Below, piece by piece: positions 19,164-27,607 of a DNA stretch of 64,000 nt. The notes under the pieces are model-generated. The model saw nothing but the letters and a program-made list of their open reading frames with translations, searched no databases and was not told where the DNA came from. Each line of letters begins with the position of its first letter. Position 1 is the stretch's first letter. The stretch is taken from contig VIAD01000005.1 in the NCBI GenBank assembly GCA_006546595.1, positions 186,001 through 250,000 on the forward strand. The letters are read 5' to 3'. The stretch is from Moraxellaceae bacterium AER2_44_116 (lineage in GTDB: Bacteria > Pseudomonadota > Gammaproteobacteria > Pseudomonadales > Moraxellaceae). The position numbers and the translations under genes are program-made.

Positions 19164-20225
19164 TCATAGGGATGCAAAAATATCAGCAAACATTTGATGA
19201 TGTTGACTAAACGCCGCCAAAATCACTGGATCAAAGTGCTGAGGATGCGTTCGACCATCACCACGAGTAATAATCTCTACTGCGGTTTTATGATCAAAAG
19301 CAGCTTTGTACGGACGCTTACTGCGTAGCGCATCATAAACATCACAAATATTCATAATCCGCGCCGATAAAGGAATTTCCTCACCTTGCTTGCCCGCAGG
19401 ATAGCCGCCTCCATCCCAACGCTCATGATGATTCAGGGCTATTTCCGATCCCATATTGAGATAGCGTGATTTACTATTGCCCAGAATTTTTGCACCCATT
19501 GCCGCATGGCTTTTCATGATCTCCCACTCATCAGGTGTAAAACCACTGGGCTTGAGTAAAATACGGTCAGGAATCCCTATTTTGCCAATATCGTGCATTG
19601 GACTGGCAATAAATATTTCATCGGCAAACACCTCATCCATGCCTAATATTTTTGCTAATTCACGGCTGTAATAACTAATACGTTGGACATGAGCTCCTGT
19701 ATCTTCATCTTTATGTTCGGCGGCGCGAGTCATGGTAAAAATAGTATCCAAATAACTCTCATGCAATTCCGCTGTTCTTTCGTGTACCCGTTGCTCTAGA
19801 AGGTCGTTATAGGATTGCAAGGTTTTATGCAACGATCGTACTTCTAACATATTGTGTACACGTGCCAGTACTTCTGCTAGTTCAAACGGTTTGGTGACGA
19901 AATCCTTAGCCCCCACATTCAGCGCGTGCAATTTATGATGCGGTTGTGCGGTGATCACGAGGACAGGCAAATAGGCGTTGGGTTGTGCTTCTCTCAGTTG
20001 CGCCATGACATCAAAGCCATCCATATTGGGCATTTGCAAGTCAAGGAGAATCAAATCATAGTTATTTGTCAGGTGTAACTCAGCAACCTCTTGTGAATCC
20101 GTCGTTGATGTCAACCGTACATAGCCCACATTCGCCAGCATGCGTTCAAGAAGCATGACATTAGCGGGCTGATCATCAACAATTAAGATGTTACTGTTGA
20201 GAATATCAATTAATGGAATCATCAT
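19164..20225 (-). CDS. response regulator with HD-GYP domain
   Basis: A 353-residue two-domain protein. The N-terminal receiver has its acidic pocket at VDDQ (17-18) and the phosphoacceptor D62 (LLDLQMPNMDGF). A short coiled linker (ERVHERTAEL) leads to an HD-GYP domain with MHDIGKIG and HHERWDGGGYP, the metal-binding and signature motifs of c-di-GMP phosphodiesterases. It therefore probably lowers c-di-GMP in response to an unlinked histidine kinase. GAGG is spaced better for the second ATG (20222). It lies 107 bp upstream of the glucan synthase gene on the same strand, so control of exopolysaccharide or lifestyle is a reasonable guess. Confidence 0.95.
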   Translation of the reverse strand: MMIPLIDILNSNILIVDDQPANVMLLERMLANVGYVRLTSTTDSQEVAELHLTNNYDLILLDLQMPNMDGFDVMAQLREAQPNAYLPVLVITAQPHHKLHALNVGAKDFVTKPFELAEVLARVHNMLEVRSLHKTLQSYNDLLEQRVHERTAELHESYLDTIFTMTRAAEHKDEDTGAHVQRISYYSRELAKILGMDEVFADEIFIASPMHDIGKIGIPDRILLKPSGFTPDEWEIMKSHAAMGAKILGNSKSRYLNMGSEIALNHHERWDGGGYPAGKQGEEIPLSARIMNICDVYDALRSKRPYKAAFDHKTAVEIITRGDGRTHPQHFDPVILAAFSQHHQMFADIFASL

Positions 20226-20520
20226 CGCCTCAATGTCAAGTAAGTTGTATGCGAGTGGCCACGCCCTACTTGATCAGAACAACAGGCAAGATAGCCTCTG
20301 CTAATGATGACAGTATCACTTAGTTTGATGAACGGTATGTCCGTTAAGACACATAGAGAGCTAATCGGCTTGTAACAAATCTAGTATTATCCGATGTTAG
20401 CCCGTTAGATAAGATGCGACCGTTGGACGCTTATGAGTGAATTTATTGAATGGGCTTAGTGACATTGACAGATGTCATAAAAAAATAAGGGCGAATAAAT
20501 TCGCCCCTACCTCACAAAAG
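20226..20520. other. intergenic region, mostly unassigned
   Basis: This 295-bp gap lies upstream of the response regulator and downstream of an acyl-CoA dehydrogenase. I see no credible ORF or RNA gene. A short inverted repeat TGACAT-TGACAG-ATGTCA (20460-20477) and a GGGCGAAT palindrome (20489-20506) are the only structures noticed. The promoter of the response regulator should lie here but is not obvious. Confidence 0.5.
20489..20510. repeat. GGGCGAAT palindrome, copy 1
   Basis: GGGCGAATAAATTCGCCC followed by CTAC, just after the stop of the minus-strand acyl-CoA dehydrogenase. The same unit recurs at 26199-26251 and 35933-36003. Confidence 0.7.
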
Positions 20521-21696
20521 TTAAATACTACGCGAAATTAACTCTTTCATAATCTCATTCGTACCACCGTAAATACGGTTAGCACGGGTATCAATGTACG
20601 CACGAGCTATCGGGTATTCCAGCATAAAGCCATAACCCCCGTGCAACTGCACACACTCATCAACGACCTTACTCAACAAGTCAGAGACCCAGTATTTAGC
20701 CGCACAGGCCGCTTCCACACTTAATTCATTTTTTAAGACTTGTTCAATACAACGGTCAACAAAAACACGGGCAATTTGCGTTTCTGAGCGCAATTCCGCT
20801 AATTTGAAACGGGTATTTTGATACGCAGAAACGGGCTTACCAAACACTTTACGGTTTTTGACGTAATCCGCCGTATGAGCCAATGCGCTTTCTGCACCTG
20901 CTGCACAAATGACGGCAATCATCATTCGTTCCCATGCCAATTCTTTCATCAACATGATAAAGCCCATGCCTTCCATGCCTAACAAATTTGCTTTAGGAAC
21001 TTTGACGTTGTTGAAAAACAACTCGCAGGTATCTTGGCCTTTCATACCAACTTTTTTCAGTGGTTTGCCTTTGCTAAAGCCTTCGCTATGAGCATCAACA
21101 ATCAACAAGGAAATGTTTTGCGCGCCCTTTTCGCTGGTGCCTGTTTTAACAACCACTACCGCCATGTCGCACAGATAACCATTGGTAATAAAGATTTTTG
21201 AACCATTCAAAACATAATGATCGCCATTATCAATGGCGCGTGTTTGAACCGCTTGCAAATCTGAACCTGTACCGGGTTCAGTCATAGCAATCGCACCAAC
21301 GACTTCACCTGTGGCCATTTTCGGTAGCCAATATTGCTTTTGTTCTTCATTACCAAAGTTATTAATGTAGTTGGCAACAATATCGGAATGCAAAGAAAAA
21401 CCAGACGCGGAATCGCCTGCGCGGGCTTGTTCTTCCATCATCACCACACTGTACAAACGATCAACATTCGAGCCGCCGTATTCTTCGGGCATTGTTGGGC
21501 ACAATAACCCTAAGTCACCTGCTTTATTCCACAAACTGCGGTCTAAATGTTGTTGGTCTTCCCATTTCTCGTGGAACGGGGCAATTTCTTCTTCAAAAAA
21601 ACGACGTGCAGTTTTACGGAATGCTTCATGGTCGCTATTAAACAAAGTACGCGGAATCATCGGGGCTAAATTGTCGGGAATATGCAAGTTACTCAA
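20521..21696 (-). CDS. acyl-CoA dehydrogenase
   Basis: A 391-residue complete acyl-CoA dehydrogenase. AMTEPGTGSDLQ forms the FAD/substrate loop, and KIFITNG and QLHGGYGFMLEYP are family signatures. The C-terminal motif reads YGGTNEIM, not YEGT, so the base is probably the helix-G Glu in the ELAWERMMIA region, as in long-chain type enzymes. It should catalyse the first beta-oxidation step using ETF. The start is a TTG with a strong AAGGAG seven bases upstream. The gene diverges from a TetR regulator across a region holding a mobile palindrome and an operator-like promoter. Confidence 0.95.
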   Translation of the reverse strand: MSNLHIPDNLAPMIPRTLFNSDHEAFRKTARRFFEEEIAPFHEKWEDQQHLDRSLWNKAGDLGLLCPTMPEEYGGSNVDRLYSVVMMEEQARAGDSASGFSLHSDIVANYINNFGNEEQKQYWLPKMATGEVVGAIAMTEPGTGSDLQAVQTRAIDNGDHYVLNGSKIFITNGYLCDMAVVVVKTGTSEKGAQNISLLIVDAHSEGFSKGKPLKKVGMKGQDTCELFFNNVKVPKANLLGMEGMGFIMLMKELAWERMMIAVICAAGAESALAHTADYVKNRKVFGKPVSAYQNTRFKLAELRSETQIARVFVDRCIEQVLKNELSVEAACAAKYWVSDLLSKVVDECVQLHGGYGFMLEYPIARAYIDTRANRIYGGTNEIMKELISRSI

Positions 21697-21717
21697 GGTG
21701 GCTCTCCTTTATTTTTA

Positions 21718-21814
21718 GGACTTACGCGGTTATCGCTTATTTGTTCACATTTCAGCCGCTTCAGGCGGCTTCATGTTCACAAAACACGCTAATCGCGGTG
21801 CGATGCGTAAGTCC
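21718..21814. mobile_element. MITE-like palindromic element, copy 2
   Basis: A 97-bp element from GGACTTACGC to GCGTAAGTCC. The outer arms match copy 1, but the centre is a GC-rich hairpin AGCCGCTTCAGGCGGCT. It lies directly upstream of the acyl-CoA dehydrogenase ribosome-binding site, so it is probably within that gene's 5' leader. Confidence 0.75.
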
Positions 21815-21816
21815 AA

Positions 21817-21846
21817 TTTACAATACGGACGTACAGTATGTATAAT
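21817..21846 (+). promoter_or_regulatory. promoter with operator-like spacer
   Basis: TTTACA and a perfect TATAAT are separated by 18 bp. The spacer ATACGGACGTACAGTATG is an imperfect palindrome (ATAC/GTAT ends around GGACGTAC). A TetR-type repressor bound here would block the promoter. Binding by the adjacent TetR protein is inferred. Confidence 0.5.
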
Positions 21847-22050
21847 AAATACCAATTATTACCCCTTTTCGTCAAGTCTTGATCACAACAAAACGACGAA
21901 GCTCAGCAAAAAACGGGGTTTAGACTGAATGAGCAAGCGTTTTTTACGACAATTCCTCAAATTTGAACATTTTTTGCCTTAATCTCGCCGTGTATAGTTT
22001 TTTCAAAGACCTTAGGCGATTACAATAACAACAACGCTACTGGTGACATC

Positions 22051-22758
22051 ATGACAAACACTGCAACACTCGAAACTCCACAGCAAAAAGCCCCCCGCCG
22101 AACTCAAGCCGAACGTAGCGAAGCCATGCGCCAACGTTTAATTGATGCGACGCTCAAATGTTTAGAAACGGATGGTTATATTGGCACGACAGTGACAAAA
22201 ATTGTCGAAGCGGCACAGGTTTCTCGTGGTGCGCCTGTCCATCACTTTCCATCAAAAGCGGCGTTAATTGCCGCGACGGCTGAACATTTAATGCGGCAGA
22301 TTTATATTCATTTAGGTGTAGCAATGCGCCATATTGATGAGTCTGAAGATAAGCTCACCGCGTTAATTATGACTTCATGGCGACAAGTGTTTGGCACGAC
22401 CGAAAATGCCGTGATTTTAGAGTTAATTGTCGCTAGTCGCCGCGACCCTGAATTAGCAGGAATGTTGCAAAAATTGTGGATGTCGGCTTTTGAAACACTA
22501 GGCGTGGCCGCAGAACACTACCTCATGCCCAAAACACCTAAAGATAATGTCCGTCATTTGATGACACTGACACAATGGATGTTGCGTGGCATGGCGATGG
22601 ATAAACATCTTGTCTTTAATGACTCCATCATTGAGTACTATTTGCGTTTATGGTGTCGATTATTGACCAGCCATTTATGCGCGAAACCGAACGTCAACAC
22701 ACCGCCACCCCGTCCTGAGTTTTGGGATTTATCACTGATTCCCAACCAAACAGTTTAG
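22051..22758 (+). CDS. TetR/AcrR family transcriptional regulator
   Basis: A 235-residue TetR regulator. A basic N-terminal extension (KAPRRTQAERSEAMRQRL) precedes the HTH, in which TVTKIVEAAQVSRGAPVHHFPSKAAL is the recognition region, with HHF in place of the usual YYF. The effector domain (residues 85-200) is unassigned. It diverges from an acyl-CoA dehydrogenase and lies 8 bp upstream of a drug-exporter gene, so either or both may be targets; acyl-CoA or a hydrophobic compound is the likely ligand type. GGTGA precedes the ATG. Confidence 0.93.
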   Translation: MTNTATLETPQQKAPRRTQAERSEAMRQRLIDATLKCLETDGYIGTTVTKIVEAAQVSRGAPVHHFPSKAALIAATAEHLMRQIYIHLGVAMRHIDESEDKLTALIMTSWRQVFGTTENAVILELIVASRRDPELAGMLQKLWMSAFETLGVAAEHYLMPKTPKDNVRHLMTLTQWMLRGMAMDKHLVFNDSIIEYYLRLWCRLLTSHLCAKPNVNTPPPRPEFWDLSLIPNQTV

Positions 22759-22766
22759 AAAAAACT

Positions 22767-23969
22767 ATGCTCGCGAAGTCTCACGAACCGTTACGGTTTG
22801 CGCCTTGGTTATTACTTTTAGGCGCATTAACCGCGATTGGCCCGTTGTCGATTGATATGTACTTACCGAGCTTTCCGTCACTGGAAAAAGAGCTTGGTAT
22901 TGGCGTACAACTCAGTTTGGCCAGTTTTTTTATTGGCATGGCGATGGGGCAAGTTTTATATGGCTCTTTAAGTGACCGTTTTGGCCGTAAACCGCCCTTG
23001 CTCGTCGGCTTGAGTTTATTTGTGTTGGCTTCGTTTGCCTGTAGCCAAGCAACCACGATGAATGAATTAGTCTTTGGCCGCTTTTTACAAGGTTTTGGTG
23101 GTTGTGCAGGCATGGTGATTAGCCGTGCGGTCGTGCGTGACCGATGCGAGCCAACTCAAGCCGCACAAGCTTTTTCGATGTTGATGTTGGTGATGGGTTT
23201 AGCCCCTATCCTCGCGCCATTAGCAGGGAGTTGGCTCTTAGTTGCGTATGGCTGGCAAAGTATTTTTTGGTTTAAAAGTATTTTTGCGAGTTTATGTTTA
23301 GTTGCCGTGTATTTTACGCTGGCGGAAACACATCACACTCGCAGTCAACCGTTGCAATTAGCTAAAGTATTAAGTGACTATGGCCATTTATTAATCAATC
23401 GCACCTTTATGGGTTACACCCTATCAAGCGGTTTGACGTTTTCGGGAATGTTTGCCTACATCGCCGGCTCACCTCATGCCCTTATTGAGTTGCACCACAT
23501 TTCGCCCACCCATTACAGCTGGATTTTTGGCAGTAATGCCTTTGGCTTTATTGCCGCTAGTCAATTAAATGCGTATTTATTGCGCCGTGGTTATGCCATG
23601 TTGCATATTTTACGGATAGCAATTTACTTTCCTGCTCTAGCGAGTAGCTGCTTGTTAGTTGCTGAATTAGCAGGGATGAGTTCACTAACGTTACTATTAG
23701 TTGGATTTTTTAGTTATATCGCCAGTTTGGGATTTATCTCGCCCAATGCAAGTGCTGCGGCTATGGCTAATCAAGGGCATCAGGCAGGCACAGCGTCGGC
23801 ACTCATGGGCGTATTGACATTTAGTTTAGCGTCTATCATCGGTGCGGCATTAGGTTTTTGGCAGAGTGCTAGCGCATTACCTATATTAACGTTGATGGCC
23901 ATTTGTGGTGTTGGCGGTTTGCTGTGGCATCGTTTGGTGTTGCCGAAAACTGTGGTCGTCAGCCCTTAA
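22767..23969 (+). CDS. Bcr/CflA family multidrug efflux MFS transporter
   Basis: A 400-residue, 12-helix major facilitator of the DHA1 Bcr/CflA group. SIDMYLPSFPSL in helix 1, GSLSDRFGRKPPLL (motif A, loop 2-3), RFLQGFGGCAG (motif B) and the motif C-like GLAPILAPLAG are all visible. It should export drugs or metabolites by proton antiport. A TTG-initiated extension into the TetR gene is possible, but I prefer the ATG at 22767, eight bases after the TetR stop. The two genes form an operon, so expression is probably controlled by that TetR protein. Confidence 0.94.
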   Translation: MLAKSHEPLRFAPWLLLLGALTAIGPLSIDMYLPSFPSLEKELGIGVQLSLASFFIGMAMGQVLYGSLSDRFGRKPPLLVGLSLFVLASFACSQATTMNELVFGRFLQGFGGCAGMVISRAVVRDRCEPTQAAQAFSMLMLVMGLAPILAPLAGSWLLVAYGWQSIFWFKSIFASLCLVAVYFTLAETHHTRSQPLQLAKVLSDYGHLLINRTFMGYTLSSGLTFSGMFAYIAGSPHALIELHHISPTHYSWIFGSNAFGFIAASQLNAYLLRRGYAMLHILRIAIYFPALASSCLLVAELAGMSSLTLLLVGFFSYIASLGFISPNASAAAMANQGHQAGTASALMGVLTFSLASIIGAALGFWQSASALPILTLMAICGVGGLLWHRLVLPKTVVVSP

Positions 23970-24039
23970 TAACAGCTATATTCGTGCTAACAATTGAAAC
24001 GCGTTTCCGACATTTTTTAGTTGAAATTAGGCAATTTAT

Positions 24040-24091
24040 CCGTTCACCCTGAGCTTGTCGAAGGGTGGTTCGACAGGCTCACCACGAACGG
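24040..24091. repeat. dispersed TTCGACAGGCTCA-type inverted repeat
   Basis: The arms CCGTTCACCCTGAGCTTGTCGAA and its near-complement (18 of 23 positions) surround GGGTGG. It lies between the convergent MFS and AraC genes and may serve as a transcript end. Similar elements are widely dispersed in bacterial genomes. Confidence 0.7.
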
Positions 24092-24158
24092 TTTATAGTG
24101 CGTAAATACAGCTAAAAACACTTCAACTACTAAGACGAGCTAGTCTTAATAAAGCGAG

Positions 24159-25199
24159 TTAGATTGCTCTAATTGCACGAAATTGACTTGGCGTTCTACC
24201 CGTCCATTCTTTAAAGGCACGGGTAAAATTAGCGGGATTGTTATAACCCAATAACTCAGCAATTTTTTGAATTTCAATATTCGGCTTTTCTAATAACACT
24301 AGAGCATCCCGACGGCGCGCCTCCTCCAACAACCCTTGATAACTCACGCCTTGCATTTGCAAGCGTCGACGAAAAGTCCGTGCAGAAATATGCAAACGCT
24401 CGGCTAATGCTTCAGGATGCGGATAACCTTGCTCGGTTAACACCATTGCCGCCCGCGCACTGACTAATATATCGCTATCTTCTTCGGCTAATAAACGAGA
24501 CTCCCGTTCACATTGAGCAATCGCCAATGCTAAGGCTTCGGGATTAGCCATCGCCGAACGGCGTTCAGTCACCTCAAGAGGCATGCGTAATTGGGTGGCA
24601 GGCATTTGATAGCGCAATGTGGGTAAATGCTCGCTAAACCGTGATAAATATTCAGGCTGGGCATAATCAAACCACAACTCACCCAATAACTGAGATTCCG
24701 ACAAAATAAAACGCAAGCTATGATAGAAACCACTCAACATGGCATCAAACAACACACGTCGTATTGCCTCACTAATAGGCATATCTGAGTGAAACTCAAA
24801 GACTAGATTTTCTGACTGTTGAAAACTGCTCAAGCGAATACCACGGCCGCGAATATGCCAAAAACGGAGTAATAGCGAAATCGCTTCATCAACACGACTG
24901 CAACACAACAAGGCATAGCCTAAACTGCCGTGCGCCGTTAATGGTTGCCGTGCACCCACTTCAAAACCTAAACCGTGATCCCCTGTTAATGCCAATACGG
25001 CAGCGATCAAGTTCACATATTGCTGTGGTGAAATACGCCCCGTTAAATCCGATAGTAAACGAGCATTTAATCCTGCGTGTTGTAATACCTCTGTTGCAGG
25101 CACACCGCGCTCTACCGCTAAGTCCAAATAAATAGTGGCATAACTAACGGGCATATAGGGTTGGCGCAACCAATGGTTTTTTTCGCTGCTAATTGTCAT
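24159..25199 (-). CDS. AraC family transcriptional regulator
   Basis: A 346-residue regulator with the arrangement of the AraC group that has an arabinose-binding-like N-terminal domain (PF12625 type), exemplified by OruR and ArgR-like proteins. The C-terminal DNA-binding domain shows both HTHs: ALAERLHISARTFRRRLQ and IAELLGYNNPANFTRAFKEWTG. It is divergent from the PF10118 diiron protein gene, the likely target, with an inverted repeat at 25284-25312 upstream of that gene. The effector is unknown. Members of this group often control lipid or amino-acid catabolism. Confidence 0.93.
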   Translation of the reverse strand: MTISSEKNHWLRQPYMPVSYATIYLDLAVERGVPATEVLQHAGLNARLLSDLTGRISPQQYVNLIAAVLALTGDHGLGFEVGARQPLTAHGSLGYALLCCSRVDEAISLLLRFWHIRGRGIRLSSFQQSENLVFEFHSDMPISEAIRRVLFDAMLSGFYHSLRFILSESQLLGELWFDYAQPEYLSRFSEHLPTLRYQMPATQLRMPLEVTERRSAMANPEALALAIAQCERESRLLAEEDSDILVSARAAMVLTEQGYPHPEALAERLHISARTFRRRLQMQGVSYQGLLEEARRRDALVLLEKPNIEIQKIAELLGYNNPANFTRAFKEWTGRTPSQFRAIRAI

Positions 25200-25283
25200 C
25201 TAATGGCCACAAATGATAAGTGACTTGGCCGTCTAGCGTCTCACGTTTAATCGCTAAAGACAATTATGCTGAGCTATCAAAAA

Positions 25284-25312
25284 AGCTAGCTGAAACCACT
25301 ATTCAACTAGCT
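25284..25312. promoter_or_regulatory. inverted repeat upstream of diiron protein gene
   Basis: AGCTAGCTGAA and TTCAACTAGCT pair with one mismatch across a 7-nt loop, ending 10 bases before the AAGGGG ribosome-binding site of the gene at 25338. It could be a regulator site or a leader hairpin. The function is inferred from position only. Confidence 0.4.
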
Positions 25313-25337
25313 AAAAAATTTTCAAGGGGTAAAGATT

Positions 25338-26192
25338 ATGACTGCTGCTATCAATCAAGCCGTAAAGCAAGCCGTTCCTACTCACCATCACGATCTCAAA
25401 GTTCGGCACATGGACTTTGAGTTTAGCGATGATATTCCTGAGTTTTGGTACGATAACGACCCGTTTAAAACTTTATTACTTGCCGCTTTATCGGGTGGCT
25501 TTCCCGAAGGTGAACGGTTTTTTATTGACTCCGTACGCCACTTTCAAGAGCACGTTAAAGACCCCGAATTACGCCAAGCGATTCGTGCTTTTATCGGCCA
25601 AGAAGCGCATCACTCCAAAGAACATAAAATTTTAAATGACTTTTTGGAAAGTCGCGGTTATCCGATTTCGCGTATTGATAAAGGCGTAGGCATGGCGATG
25701 TCTTGGTATCGCAAGTATTTAAGCCCTGCCCGTCAGTTGGCACATACGGCTGCCGTCGAACACTTTACCGCGTTAATGGCGGAAAAATACTTACTCAATA
25801 GTGATGAGTTGGCAAAAATGGACTCGCGCATGGCAGGCATTTGGGCATGGCACGCCATTGAAGAAACCGAACACAAAGCCGTTGCCTTTGATGTCTATAA
25901 AACAGCTGTTGACAGTGAATGGGTGCGCAGGTCACAAATGGCGATTTGTACGGTGATGTTTTTAGGCTTTTCGACTTATGACTTTATTAGCTTGATGCGT
26001 CATTCTGGCCGTCAAGGTGATGTCAAAATGTGGGCAAAAGGCATTAATTATTATTGGGGTACAACAGGCATTTTCAGAAAAATGATTCCTGAGTATTTAC
26101 GTTACTATCGCCGTGACTTTCATCCGTGGCAGCATGATAGCCGTGCGTTGGTAGAAAGTATTAAACAACAGTATTTGGGTAATAAAGCGTAA
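25338..26192 (+). CDS. metal-dependent hydrolase, PF10118 family
   Basis: A 284-residue protein of the PF10118 'predicted metal-dependent hydrolase' family, common beside lipid genes in Acinetobacter and Pseudomonas. A ferritin-like diiron set can be read: E59, E89-x-x-H92, E141, and E176-x-x-H179. The family start PEFWYDNDPFKTLLLAALS is intact. The enzyme reaction is not established; a diiron carboxylate centre suggests oxygen chemistry more than hydrolysis. AAGGGG precedes the ATG. It is divergent from an AraC regulator. Confidence 0.9.
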   Translation: MTAAINQAVKQAVPTHHHDLKVRHMDFEFSDDIPEFWYDNDPFKTLLLAALSGGFPEGERFFIDSVRHFQEHVKDPELRQAIRAFIGQEAHHSKEHKILNDFLESRGYPISRIDKGVGMAMSWYRKYLSPARQLAHTAAVEHFTALMAEKYLLNSDELAKMDSRMAGIWAWHAIEETEHKAVAFDVYKTAVDSEWVRRSQMAICTVMFLGFSTYDFISLMRHSGRQGDVKMWAKGINYYWGTTGIFRKMIPEYLRYYRRDFHPWQHDSRALVESIKQQYLGNKA

Positions 26193-26198
26193 ATCCAC

Positions 26199-26251
26199 TG
26201 TAGGGGCGAATTTGCCTGTAACGAACATGGGCGAATAAATTCGCCCCTACA
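26199..26251. repeat. GGGCGAAT palindrome, copy 2
   Basis: TGTAGGGGCGAAT and ATTCGCCCCTACA form terminal arms around a short centre. An internal GGGCGAATAAATTCGCCC is also present. It fills the gap between two convergent genes, suggesting a bidirectional terminator role. Confidence 0.75.
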
Positions 26252-26255
26252 ACTG

Positions 26256-27593
26256 CTATGGCTTACGCATCGCCGTCAAATTAAAACTCACTTTAACCGC
26301 CGCAGGAATTTGGTCAGTGGCCGAAAACTCGCCTTGACCCACACCAAAGACATTTCGATCTAAAGTCGTTGAGCCTTTAGCCGTTGCTTTGTCGCCATCT
26401 ATGTTGAGTTTAAAACTTAACACGATAGGCGCAGTTTTATCACGCAACGACAAAGTGCCGTCTGCTTTGTAACTACCTTCTGCGACTCGCGTAAAACGAC
26501 TGGCTTTAAAAATAGCTGTGGGATGATTAGCGACATCAAACCAGTCTGCACTCGGTAAAGCAGAATCCCGCTGTTCATCTCCCGTAGCAACTGACGCTAA
26601 ATCAACCTTCACCGTTAATGAAGAGTTTTTTAAATCATCAGGACTAAAGACAATATCAGCTGTCCATTGTTTAAAACTACCGACAACAGGCTCGCCTGTC
26701 CATTGTGTCGCAAAACCTAATTGAGCATTTTTGCTCACTAGCCAATGGGACAACGGCATCGTTTTAACAGTTTCAGTCGCTAAGACAGGTACAGCATCAA
26801 CAGGTGTTGGCTTTGTTTCTGCAGCAACAGACGGCATTGTGCTTGCTACCTTATCAACGGATGCAGGTTGTTCAGTTACTTCGGTGGCAGTCACCGTTTC
26901 TTCGGCTTCGACTGCAACAACAGGAATTGCTTTTGCTTTTAGCGTAGGCATATACACATACGCCGACCACATCACCAGCAAGCCCGTCATACCAACTAAC
27001 CATAATCTAGGCTCAGTAATACCCGCCCGCGCACCAACCGCCATCCGTGCAAATACATTATCCTTAACAATGACTTGATGCTTTAATACCGCGCCAACGT
27101 GTAACAGTAACAACAGACAAGTTAACAACGCCAATAAGCCATGCCCTGCACCTGCGGCATCATTCAGCATGGCTTTCGTCGTGACGGCTAATTCAGATAA
27201 GAATGGCAGATGCGGCATAGGCATCACGCCAAATAATACGGTAGGAATGTTGATTTTACTGGTCGAAACTAACAGCCAGCCCGTTAAAGGCAAACCCAAC
27301 ATAATGCCATAAAAGCCAATATGAACGAGGTGGGAAGCCGTTTTTTCCCATGCTTTCATGTGGCTAGGCAAGGCTGGTGGTGTGTGCATAAATCGCCACG
27401 CCAAACGCGCCAAACTTAAAAATAAAATAGTAAAGCCAATCGACTTATGCAGTTGAAACAAGGCATAAGTCGCCGCGCCTTTTGGAGCATCACCTAAACG
27501 CCACCCCAGTACCATTTGAAAAATAATGGCTGCGGCAATCAACCAATGTAAAATAATAGCGACGTTGGTATAACGATTGCGCGTGGCGTTCAT
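26256..27593 (-). CDS. cytochrome b561 / YceI fusion protein
   Basis: A 445-residue fusion. Residues 1 to about 185 form a four-helix cytochrome b561 domain with candidate heme His residues in the ILHWLIAA, LHKSIGF, HLVHIGFYG and LLHVGAVLKH segments. A fifth helix and a Val/Thr/Ala/Pro-rich linker (about 200-275) follow, then a YceI-like lipocalin domain (285-445) with the KNSSLTVKVDLASVATGDEQRD and NHPTAIFKAS stretches. YceI proteins bind isoprenoid quinones, so the periplasmic domain may present a quinone or lipid to the heme domain. It is co-transcribed with the separate yceI gene 14 bp upstream. Confidence 0.93.
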   Translation of the reverse strand: MNATRNRYTNVAIILHWLIAAAIIFQMVLGWRLGDAPKGAATYALFQLHKSIGFTILFLSLARLAWRFMHTPPALPSHMKAWEKTASHLVHIGFYGIMLGLPLTGWLLVSTSKINIPTVLFGVMPMPHLPFLSELAVTTKAMLNDAAGAGHGLLALLTCLLLLLHVGAVLKHQVIVKDNVFARMAVGARAGITEPRLWLVGMTGLLVMWSAYVYMPTLKAKAIPVVAVEAEETVTATEVTEQPASVDKVASTMPSVAAETKPTPVDAVPVLATETVKTMPLSHWLVSKNAQLGFATQWTGEPVVGSFKQWTADIVFSPDDLKNSSLTVKVDLASVATGDEQRDSALPSADWFDVANHPTAIFKASRFTRVAEGSYKADGTLSLRDKTAPIVLSFKLNIDGDKATAKGSTTLDRNVFGVGQGEFSATDQIPAAVKVSFNLTAMRKP

Positions 27594-27607
27594 GGTTTAT
27601 TCCCTGC

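Larger units (their letters stand above)
21697..22050. other. 354-bp divergent intergenic region
   Basis: This region separates the acyl-CoA dehydrogenase (minus) from the TetR gene (plus). It contains a MITE-like element (21718-21814), immediately followed by a sigma-70-like promoter (21817-21846) with a partial palindrome in its spacer. The remaining 200 bp before the TetR ATG is AT-rich without an ORF. GGTGA at 22042-22046 is the TetR ribosome-binding site. Confidence 0.6.
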
